Position numbers and translations under genes: made by a program | Assembly: GCA_010015675.1 (NCBI GenBank) | Contig: ML977067.1 | Location: forward strand, 36,652-53,962 | Direction of reading: 5' to 3' | From: Byssothecium circinans | Taxonomy: Eukaryota > Ascomycota > Dothideomycetes > Pleosporales > Massarinaceae | Length of the DNA: 17,311 nucleotides | The notes under the pieces: model-generated | Database searches by the model: none | What the model saw: only the letters and a program-made list of their open reading frames with translations | What the model was told of the DNA's origin: nothing | In this document: positions 7,786 through 16,021 of the stretch, one piece after another | Layout: each line of letters begins with the position of its first letter | Position numbering within the stretch: position 1 is the first letter of the stretch

Positions 7786-8498
7786 TTACATCTCTAACAC
7801 CTTACTTCTCTTTTGCTTTAACTACTAATAGGAAAACACATCCTTAAACATTAAACCATTAATAGTCTTAACCCTTAAAAGCGCAACGTATATTAAGCTA
7901 GGGTAGTAATCTCGCTCCCTACTAACCATGATTATAGCCTTATCTACACTTAAACTCTAGGATTTATAAACTGTAATAGCCTAGGTAAGTGTAATAGGGA
8001 ATTGAATACGCACATATATACTCTAATTAATAGTAAATTCCTAAATAAGAGGAAACACTAGAATAACCTTTATACTATCTAGAAGGCTATAAAGATACAG
8101 CCTATTATACTTATCCATAGCAACTAATACTACCTTTAGTGTAGCCTTGCGACAATCCTAGGTATTAGGCTACTAAAGGATATTATTGATAACCCCTATA
8201 GCCCTATTAACTAAACTACGCTCTATCTAGATATTGTTAAGTAGCATAACCCAGGCACTAATAAATATAGGGAGCTAGTTATAGAGATTCCCCACATCCT
8301 TAGTAGATACCTTCTCTTGATCTTGACTATTATGTGTAGCCTATAAAATAAGGATAGGCTAGCTAGAGTCCTAGAGGCAGTTATAATTAATAGTAGCTAC
8401 CTCTATCCTCTTTGCGCATATACGTAAGGTAGAATTAAAGGAGTTCCGTTCTACCTCGCTAAGCTTAACGCTGCAGCGTTTTATAAGGAGAAGCTAGT
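7786..8498 (-). pseudogene. PIF1-like DNA helicase, C-terminal part, split by the LTR element
   Basis: The C-terminal half of a PIF1/Helitron-type superfamily 1 helicase. On the minus strand it continues in frame from the 16022-17311 half once the retrotransposon and one CTAGT are removed. Visible features are AWVMLLNNI near 8260 (PIF1 family: xVMLxxN, then the LVNRAIGVI segment), ITVYKS[stop]SLSVDKA at about 7940-7977 (family TxHKSQGxT) and YVALLRVK at 7867-7890 (family YVALSRV), the late helicase motifs for nucleotide and DNA contact. The frame is interrupted by several TAG codons and ends at TAA 7786-7788. It may have belonged to a Helitron, but no Rep domain or Helitron terminus is in view. 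Confidence 0.8.
8494..8498. repeat. Target-site duplication, left copy
   Basis: CTAGT directly left of the LTR start. It is identical to 16017-16021. Confidence 0.9.
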
Positions 8499-8958
8499 TG
8501 CTACCGAGGGGTATACTAGCCTAGCCTAATCTAGGTGAGGGGAGGAAGGTTAGTGTATAGTGTATACGTTAGGTGGTGTTCTTTAGTGATTTAAGAGGCA
8601 AACATATAAAGCAAACTAATTCTATAATAAACTATAGAATAACTAAGTATTAATCTAGGTAAGAGATGAACTATAGAGAGTTAACTACAAAGAACTAGAA
8701 TTAGAAAGATAAAGGAGATTTATCTAGTCTTTATACTACTTATTCTGTTCCTTTACTAAGTCCTTGATCCTACCTAGAGCCTCTGCTCCTTCTGCTCCCA
8801 GGATCTTGCTATACTCCTAGGATCCATGGGATCTCTTAGTCTTAGTAGGATTATAATCACGTGACTAGCATCTTAACCCTATTCTGCGCCCTACTATTTA
8901 ATACTCTCTCTAAGCGTATTATTCTTCCGTGGCTATGCTTATACATTGTTTTGTAACA
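8499..8958 (-). repeat. 3' LTR (left copy), 460 bp
   Basis: It aligns to 15557-16016 without gaps. I count about 36 differences, all but one C/T or G/A transitions, which is the RIP signature. The minus-strand TATAAAG (8729-8735) is a candidate TATA box. The ends are TGCTAC, a RIP-type variant of TGTTAC, and GTAACA. Confidence 0.95.
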
Positions 8959-8976
8959 TTATCCCCCTCTTTAAGG
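8959..8976 (-). promoter_or_regulatory. Polypurine tract
   Basis: The minus strand reads CCTTAAAGAGGGGGATAA immediately before the 3' LTR, the position where plus-strand DNA synthesis of an LTR element is primed. It fixes the element's orientation as minus. Confidence 0.85.
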
Positions 8977-9109
8977 TTATCATCCTAATATCCTAGGAGG
9001 TGTGTCTGCTATGCCACTTTTTCTTATAGCTAGTATATAAGTTATACGTGTCCCTAGTTACCTGTTATATTATAGCCTCCTCTAGGGTTTCACTAACTTT
9101 TCCCTAACT
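8977..9109. other. Short non-coding spacer in the retrotransposon
   Basis: Lies between the polypurine tract and the antisense ORF. Pyrimidine-rich near 9075-9105, it could serve as a leader for that ORF. Nothing else is seen. Confidence 0.4.
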
Positions 9110-9793
9110 ATGCCTAAGGTTCCGTCTAAGTCGTTAACCGCACGCCGTCGTAATCGCGCCAACTAAATTCATTCTTAAGGGCTAGAGATGGCGCTAGGTT
9201 ATGATTGTTATTAGAAGCGTAAGCTCTACTGTTTCATAGATGCGGCTATAGGTTAGTGTGCTGCCTGCATTTAGGTTTACGCTAAGTGCAGTCTATTCGT
9301 TCCTAAAGAGGAGTAAGAGAAAGTATAAATAGAGAAAGAGAAGAAGTAGATCACACTTCTTCATTCTAAGGTAGAGGCTACGTGGCTTCAGGCTAAGTCT
9401 GCCTAGCTTCGCGTGGAGCTAGCTAAATTAGAAGCTAATAAGCATTCTTTTATAAATTAGGATTACTATGTCCTAAGTGCAATGGACGCCACTTAAGAGG
9501 TAGAGATTTTAAAGAGTATAGAGTCTACTATTTTATCTGAACCACCACTATCTAAACTAACGTTAACTGACCTAGGCTAGTTGCAGGCTAATTCTTCTCT
9601 AATCTCTTTTAATCCTTCTTTGTCCTTTAACTTTTCCGTTTTCCTAGTAAACATAGGGTTACTACCTCTAGATGCTACTAGTAGTAGTCCTTTACTAGTC
9701 TCTTATAGTTTATAAGATTCTATATTAGTTCCTAGGTATTCTAGCTATCTAGCTAGTCCTTCCATTTAACTAAGTACTTCTACTAACGCTTGA
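9110..9793 (+). pseudogene. Antisense ORF with a Zn2Cys6-like motif inside the retrotransposon
   Basis: Read opposite to gag-pol, from ATG 9110 to TGA 9791-9793 (227 codons, with internal TAG/TAA). The N-terminus is basic (MPKVPSKSLTARRRNRAN). At 9200-9289 the Cys pattern is C-x2-C-x6-C-x8-C-x2-C-x6-C if two TAT codons are taken as RIP-changed TGT. That is the spacing of the fungal Gal4-type Zn(II)2Cys6 DNA-binding domain, and CAAC and KCSLFVP are directly visible. A charged, probably helical stretch follows (EKEKK... KVEATWLQAKSA), then a Ser/Leu-rich tail. The 3' end overlaps the pol 3' end by about 165 bp on the opposite strand. Function is unknown; DNA or RNA binding is a guess from the Cys pattern. 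Confidence 0.6.
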
Positions 9794-9850
9794 ATTTTCG
9801 CAGGTCCTTAATTTCTTCGACCTCGTAATCCTCGTCCTTAAGCTTGATTC
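9715..9850 (-). other. Chromodomain-coding segment of pol
   Basis: The minus-strand frame reads DEDYEVEEIKDLRKFKR, then KYLVKWK and NT[stop]E. This follows the chromodomain pattern of an acidic EVE beta strand, the YLVKWKG core and the ENTWE helix, with Trp codons turned to TAG. Confidence 0.85.
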
Positions 9851-10050
9851 GTGTCTCTAGCTCAGCGTCTGGTAGTGCTGGTTCAAGGAGGGATTTATAA
9901 AAGATAGGGTATATGCGCATGCCTTTAGGAAGCTCTAGTCTAAATGTGATAGGTTCCTTAGCCTCTAGGATTTAGAATAGTCCTATTCAGAGGTTGTCTA
10001 GTTTATCGCATAGTCTTTTAGTTTTCAGATTTTTTCATGATAGGAAAACT

Positions 10051-10068
10051 TTATCCCCCTCTTTAAGG
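10051..10068 (-). repeat. Exact internal copy of the polypurine tract
   Basis: TTATCCCCCTCTTTAAGG is identical to 8959-8976. In the pol frame it encodes LKEGD (before KVFL), C-terminal to the integrase core. Its position resembles a central polypurine tract. Confidence 0.8.
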
Positions 10069-13000
10069 GTTAGTCCCTTAAGCCTTTTTTTATTCACTAA
10101 TTTAGCTGTTATAAGGTTCCGTTAAGCGATTCATCAGCTTAATTCGTCATGCAATTCGCAAAGTAGTTGTGCCTTGTTGTTAGCTCTAGCTAAAAGACTT
10201 TTAACATCCTTAGGATTTTGATGAGCAATCAGCTCATATCCATAATTCGCGTAGTACGGTGAGTATCCTGTTGTAAAGGATCTCATGCTGTTATAGGCTA
10301 ATTATACTATTAGTAGGAGTTCAACCTAGTTACCCTATAGCTTATTAGCGTACATCCTTAGATACTGTTCTAGTATCTAGTTCATTCGTTCCGTCTAGCT
10401 ATCTATCTGCGGATAGAAGCTAGTCAAAAGCTTCTTATCAACTCTAAGCTTTGCTAGGAACGTGCTCTAATATTTAGAGGTGAATAGTATTCCATGATTA
10501 GTAATAAACTATTCTAGCACACCATGTTAACTAATAAGTGCCTTCATTACTTTGTAAGCCATTTCTTTAGCTATAACTGTTTCTTCTATTAGTACAAATA
10601 TTAATGCTTTAGTTAATTAGTTAATGATTACTAATATCAAGTCACATAGCCGTGCTAATCTAGGTTCTAATGATTTTAGGAGCTTTACTATGAAGTCTAT
10701 CATAACGCTGATCCATAGGCGTGCGGGTAGTTCTAGTAATTAGAGTAATCTATAGGGCTTATGTCTCTTAGGCTTATTCTTTAAATAGGCTAAATAGTTG
10801 CCTACCACGTTTTAAACTATTTTTCGTACGTTAGGGATTAAGTACTCATTCAAAATTCATTGAACCATTTCGTTAATTCCTGGGTGTCCATATTCTTTAG
10901 ACTTATGTAGCTTTCGTATTAGGGTTAGTGCAAGGGCTTTGTGTAGTATAATCTATTATTCTTTATCTTAGGGTGGCCTGGCCTCAAGATACCTAATTAA
11001 ATCATATTCTGCCCTCTAGTCTAGGGTTAAATAATTATAGTCTATAAAATCATGCACCTCTAGTCCCTAGTAATCAATCCTAGCTACCTTAGTAAGCTTA
11101 TCAAGCTTTCTATTCCATAGTTATGTGACCTTAGTTATCTTAGCTAACCATTCAACCAGAGTTCCTCTAAATAGCCGTGGTTAGTTATAGCCTAGACTGC
11201 CATCTTTGTCCTTTCATAGGACCACGTCGTGCGTAATAGGTCTATCTGTTTCCTAAAGGTCTGATTATTAGCTAAGAGCATCCGCTGCTCCGTTCAGCGT
11301 TCCTAGGCGATGGTGTACTTTAAAGTCATAATCTGCTATCATTTTAGCCTATCTAACTTATTGTTAGTTAAGCTTTTTAGTCGTTATAAAGCTTATTAGG
11401 TTCTAGTGATCTAAATACACCTCTACCTAGTACTTAGCGCCTACTAGCTAGGCTCGCTATTATTTAAAGGCGTCTAATATTGCTAGTAGTTCCTTGTCAT
11501 AAACGTTATAGTTAAGTTCTACTCCTAAGAACTTCTAAGAATAGTAGAATACTAGTCTCCATTTCCTATTATCGCCTTATTATGAGAGGATCACTCCTAA
11601 GGCGTAGTCTAATGCATCCGTCTCTACTCGTAGTAGTCATTCTAGGTCGTGCATTTATAATATAGGGGCTAACAAGAATAATTCCTTAAGCTTTTTAAAA
11701 GCCTTCTATTGCTCCTATCCCTAATAGAATCCCTTTTCTTTCTTAGTAATCTTTGTAAGAGGTGCTATGGTCTTTAAGTATCCCTGAATAAACTTTTGAT
11801 AGAAGTTTGTAAATCCTAAGAAGGATTATACGTCCTTAACTATTTTAGGGGTTTTAATATCCTGTACAGCCTTGACTTTCTTTAGGTCCATGGCAATGCC
11901 TTCTTAAGAGATAATAAATCCTAAGTAATCCGTCTCCATAATGTGGAATTCGCATTTCTCTAGCTATAGGGGTAATTGATACTCCCTAAGCTTCCTAAGT
12001 ACCTTCTTAACATATTTAATGTAATCCTTAAGCGTCCCTAAGGTATACACTAGTATATCGTCTAGATACGTAGTCACAAAAACGTCTAAGTATTCATGAA
12101 ATGCTCTATTAATAAGTGCCTGAAACGTTATAGGTGCGTTCATTAGTCTAAAGGGTATAACTATATACTTATATAGTCTATACTAAGTTTTAAAGGTAGT
12201 TAGCTATTCAAAGCCCTTAGCTATCTATATCTAATAGAATCCATCTCACATATTAAATTTCGTGATCTACTTGACTCCTTAGAGGCAGTCCATGAGTTCC
12301 TAGATTAGAGGAAGAGGGTAATAGTTCTTCCTTATAACGTGGTTTAGCTATCTATAATCTACATAGAGCCGTAGCTTTCCATTCTTTTTTAGGATAAAGA
12401 GAATTGGTGAAGCTATCAAGCTTACACTCTCTCATATGTATCCTTATTTCAAGTTCTTCTTAATGTACTCTCGCAGTTCTAACTACTAATCTTAAGTAAG
12501 TAGATATATCAGTCCTAGGCGCAGCTTCACGCCTTCTTCTAGGTGAATCTTATGATCCTATTCCTGGTGATCTAGTAATGCGGTTTCTTCTATTTCCTTA
12601 AATAGGTCTTGAAACTCCTCATATTCTAGTGGTATCGTTGGTTAGGGTTCATCCTTCATGGGCGCAACTCTCCATATCTAAATAACTCTTATTTGTGAAG
12701 GGTTCTTCTCATAGATCTTCTTGATCTTATAAGGCGATATCTTGCTAATCCGTCCAGTCTAACTAAGTGAGCTCTAGATTGTCAGGCTTAATCTTTTATA
12801 GCATATTCTAGCAACCTTGCGCGCTAGTTCTTAGCTAAACATTATACCTTTCTACTAGTCTATAGCAGGATTATGCTTCCTAAGCTAATTATAACTAATC
12901 AACATATCTTCTTTACTAAGATCCATGATGTTAAGGGATGTTGTGTCCTTAATTCCTAGTACGTGGAATGACACTTCTTAGGTTTCTAACCTTAAGAATC

Positions 13001-13267
13001 TATTGCTATAGGATATTAGTCCGTCATTAGCTAGTACCACTCATATTAGATATTCCTTATCTTAATAGGGTATGTCATATTTCTTAACTACTTATAGGGA
13101 GATAATTATCCATGCAGCTCTACTATCTACTAGTGCTATAAGTCTGTATCCATGTATGCGCACCTCTACCTTTAATTAATAAACTAGTGGATCTAGGTGT
13201 CATATATTATATAGGGTTATTGTAAGAATGCTCTCACTAGCGTAACCCTATCCCTAGTAGTATCCTA

Positions 13268-13274
13268 GTTTTTT
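13268..13274 (-). promoter_or_regulatory. -1 ribosomal frameshift slippery site A_AAA_AAC
   Basis: The gag frame reads TCA AAA AAC TAG here, giving the canonical X_XXY_YYZ heptamer in the correct phase. Slipping back one base gives CTA GGA TAC..., the frame that holds protease and RT. The zero frame meets TAG directly after the site, although that TAG may itself be RIP-made. Confidence 0.7.
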
Positions 13275-15526
13275 GATCCCTAGAGTCCTTCTATAGACCT
13301 TCCTACTACTTATTCCTCTAGTAGGTAGATCTAATAGTCGTCTATATAGCACGCTGTCTAAGGTAAACAAGCATGTTCTGCCTTAATATTATTTTGTTGT
13401 GGGAAACCTTTCCTAAGTTTCTCTAAGAGGTGTGCTTGATACATGTCATTAAAGCACCATTCATAAGGTAAGTCATCGTAACTTTCCCTTATAATAGCTC
13501 TAGGTAGGCGTCTCATAGTCTAAGTATATAAGATATTATCTCTAGCAGCCCTATCCTCTAGATAGCCTCATAGCTAGTGTTACGTTTCTAGCAACGTTCA
13601 CCATATCTATCGCGTGAGTGCCATTTTTCATCTGAAAGCATCTTCCTTAGTCTTATTAGGAAGTAGCAGGAATTCATGTCATTTGCATACGTCCACTAAG
13701 CACTTAGAAGGAGGTAGTAGCTTATAGTAGGCTCTATGCCAAGTCTATACTACTTCTTCCTTTAGGAGGAGATAAAACATGCATCCTAGGAGGGATAGGT
13801 ATTTATTCTAGTTAATCTCCTTATATCCCTTATCTAAAGGGTGTCCTATAGGGTAATAGTAGAGACATGCACTATTTTTACATACTATTATTTCCCTATC
13901 TATTCTACTAGCTAGCTAGTATCCTGCAACGTGCTTACTAAGCTAATATAGTTAGTAGTGCGTATTATAGTATCTACTCTATCCTAGGCGTTTATGCTAT
14001 TTTTGCTAATATTTAAAGTAATGCACGTGGTAGTTATCTTCTATATAGTCTTTTTTAGGTATAAGGGCGTAAGAGGCTTATCTAGGCGTATGTTACACGC
14101 TTCATCTTTCTTATAAGTAAGTAATATAGTACTCCCTTATGTAGTTATACTATTTGACTTTGTTATGTTTATTATTAACCTTAATTTATCATACTTTCAT
14201 CTATAGGCCCTATTCCTTCATCACTACTACTACTGCTTCATGGGCATGGCCACTGCGTACTAGCGTATCGTAGGTACATGTTTCGCCTTTATGCGTGTTG
14301 TCTCTACATATCTAGTATAAATCTTCTTTAAGCTGTTAAAGGACCTTATAGTCATCTATCTAGTTTAAGGGTTAAGCTATCTAGGCTAGGATGGAATCCT
14401 TATTACTAACTTTGCCATCTAATGATTCCGTAACCTAATCTATCTCTAGAGGTGGGCAAGGAGTAGGCTGCTAGTGCGGCACTAATTCGCTTTCCTTAGG
14501 TCCTGTTACCTTAAATTTAATTATCCTAATCTTGACTACTCTAAGCTTGCTTGCTTAGCCCTAGTTCTTTAGGTAGTCTCTGTAGAAGTGTCCTACTTTA
14601 CTACATTAGAGACATGCTTTCTTTTTAAAGCATTCCTAGCGTTATTTGTAGGTTAGGCTGTCTAGCTATCTTCCCTTACCCTTATTAAACTGCTTCTTTT
14701 ATTAGACTTTGTCTGTTATTACTACATCACTGTCATGGTTATAACGTAGTGTCCTTAGCTTTCTATATCTTCTAGAGTTAGGAATGATTATCGTGTCCCT
14801 CTGTTTCTTCTGTATTGCTTATTCATAGAGCCTATTATCAATTCGGGTAGCCAGATCAATCATGTCTTGTAAGTCTTCTAGCTTGTTATAATGGATCATG
14901 CTATCCTTGACCATTTCCTTTAGCCCATTGTAGAAGGCTGTGCGCAACGGCGCATTATCCTAATTAATCTTTAACTGTAGTTATTTGAACTCCATCACAT
15001 ATCTAGCGACTGACCTATCCTGCTAGATCTAAGATATCTTCTACTCTACCTAGGTCTCTTCGTTGAGTTCTCTAAACACCTTCTAAATCTTATCTTTGAA
15101 TGCTATCCAGCTCTTAAAGATAGTCTTTATGTCGTCTTTATAATACCTTATCTCATTCATAAGATAATTATCTATAAAGGGTTGCATCTACGTGGCTGCC
15201 TTATCCTTCAGGTGCATGCTAGCCGCGAGGATTTTATCTAAATCCTCCGTCAGGGCATTGAATTGACAGTACAAATCCATGTTAGTAAGGAATAGCTTCA
15301 AGCCATCTCGTCCTCTATCATACTTTTCTAGCGCCGCAATCTTTCCACAGGGTATAGTGTCCTTAGCCTAGAGTTAAGTAATTACTTGCATTAATCTATT
15401 AATCTATTCAGCCTATTACTATAACTAGTTAGCCTAGTTAGCCATCACTAATACTAGACTTAAAGCAGGTGTGCTAACACTACTGCTAGTGGCACGTGGG
15501 GTAGTAGGAGCTACTATTACATACAT
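13269..15526 (-). pseudogene. gag: Gag polyprotein with zinc knuckle and long C-terminal extension, RIP-inactivated
   Basis: The frame begins at ATG 15526 (an alternative start is the ATG of MAN about 80 bp downstream). It gives a coiled-coil-like start (LQQQAE...INRLMQVI), then a retrotransposon Gag core: GLKLFLTNMDLYCQFNAL, SARYVMEFK-like ARYVMEFK, LRTAFYNGLKE and ATRIDNRLYE. A CCHC zinc knuckle lies at 14573-14614: C-x2-C-x4-H-x4, with the last Cys read as Tyr. A TGA TAA pair at 14186-14191 may end Gag (446 codons), but both could come from CGA and CAA. The same frame continues as protein-like sequence for another 300 codons to the slippery site, with CKNSACLYYYPIGHP and LPPSKCLVDVCK. That extension is not a Gag domain I recognise. 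Confidence 0.85.
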
Positions 15527-15556
15527 TTAGGTTCTTAAACCTATAGGTAGTTAAAG
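15527..15556 (-). other. Leader between the 5' LTR and gag
   Basis: A 30-bp leader where the primer-binding site should lie. On the minus strand it starts CTTTAACTACC. RIP may have altered it, and no tRNA 3' end complement is convincing. Confidence 0.4.
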
Positions 15557-16016
15557 TGTTACTAAGGGGTATACTAGCCTAGCCTAATCTAGGTAAGGGG
15601 AGGAAGGTTAGTGTATAGTATATACGTTAGGTGGTGTTCTTTAGTAATTCAAGAGGTAAACGTATAAAGCAAACCAATTCTATAATAAACTATAGAATAA
15701 CTAAGTATTAATCTAGGTAAGAGATAAACTATAGAGAGTTAACTACAAAGAACTAGAATTAGAAAGATAAAGGAGATTCATCTAGTCTTTATACCACTTA
15801 TTCTATTCCTTCACTGAGTCCTTGATCCCACCTAGAGCCTCTACTCCTTCTGCTCCTAGGATCTCGCTCTGCTCCTAGGATCCATAGGATCTCTTAGTCT
15901 TAGCGGGATCACGATCACGTGACTAGTACCTTGACCCTATTCTACGCCCTACTATTTGATACTCTCTCTAAGCGTATCATTCTTCCGTGGCTGCGCTTAT
16001 ACATTGTTTTGTAACA
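15557..16016 (-). repeat. 5' LTR (right copy), 460 bp
   Basis: Starts TGTTAC and ends GTAACA. A TATAAAG on the minus strand (15787-15793) is a candidate TATA box. It holds a 14-bp direct repeat, CTGCTCCTAGGATC, at 15850-15863 and 15869-15882, which is partly decayed in the left LTR, and a CACGTG palindrome at the same relative place in both LTRs. Confidence 0.95.
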
Positions 16017-16021
16017 CTAGT
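16017..16021. repeat. Target-site duplication, right copy
   Basis: CTAGT directly right of the LTR end. It is identical to 8494-8498. Confidence 0.9.

Larger units (their letters stand above)
9627..13272 (-). pseudogene. pol: Pol polyprotein (protease, RT, RNase H, integrase, chromodomain), RIP-inactivated
   Basis: It lies in the -1 frame relative to gag, starting after the slippery site, and keeps one frame for 3.6 kb. The protease has ALVDSR at 13110-13130 (family DSGA; Gly changed to Arg). RT has FILKKNGKLRLYVDYRQLN (about 12360-12420) and intact YLDDIL (12051-12068). RNase H has TDALDYALGV (about 11590-11625). The integrase zinc region has KLHKS...GHPGI (H at 10884-10886), but both expected Cys are Tyr; catalytic DFIV is at about 10697, the second Asp is read as Asn in ITNHG, and the Glu lies in QTERMNQ. 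The C-terminal chromodomain (9715-9850) shows EDYEVEEI and KYLVKWK, placing the element among chromoviruses, whose chromodomain steers integration to heterochromatin. The stop is TAA 9627-9629. Confidence 0.9.
8499..16016 (-). mobile_element. Ty3/gypsy chromovirus-type LTR retrotransposon, 7518 bp, RIP-mutated
   Basis: A structurally complete element on the minus strand. It has two 460-bp LTRs, inverted ends TGTTAC/GTAACA, a 5-bp duplication CTAGT on both sides, and a polypurine tract next to the left (3') LTR. Gag and pol are in the order protease, RT, RNase H, integrase, chromodomain. It sits inside a helicase gene, so the insertion is nested. The proteins carry many TAG/TAA codons but few if any indels, so loss of function was mainly by point mutation. 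No primer-binding site could be assigned. Confidence 0.95.

Noticed and set aside
8124..8168. Extending the GTATTAG cluster into the helicase gene
   Set aside because: These two single copies are not paired at 11-12 bp and lie in helicase coding sequence (8162-8168 encodes PNT), so they look like chance.
15540..15556. Primer-binding site next to the 5' LTR
   Set aside because: The sequence after the LTR (minus strand CTTTAACTACC) does not match a tRNA 3' end, and RIP reversal cannot produce TGG cleanly there.
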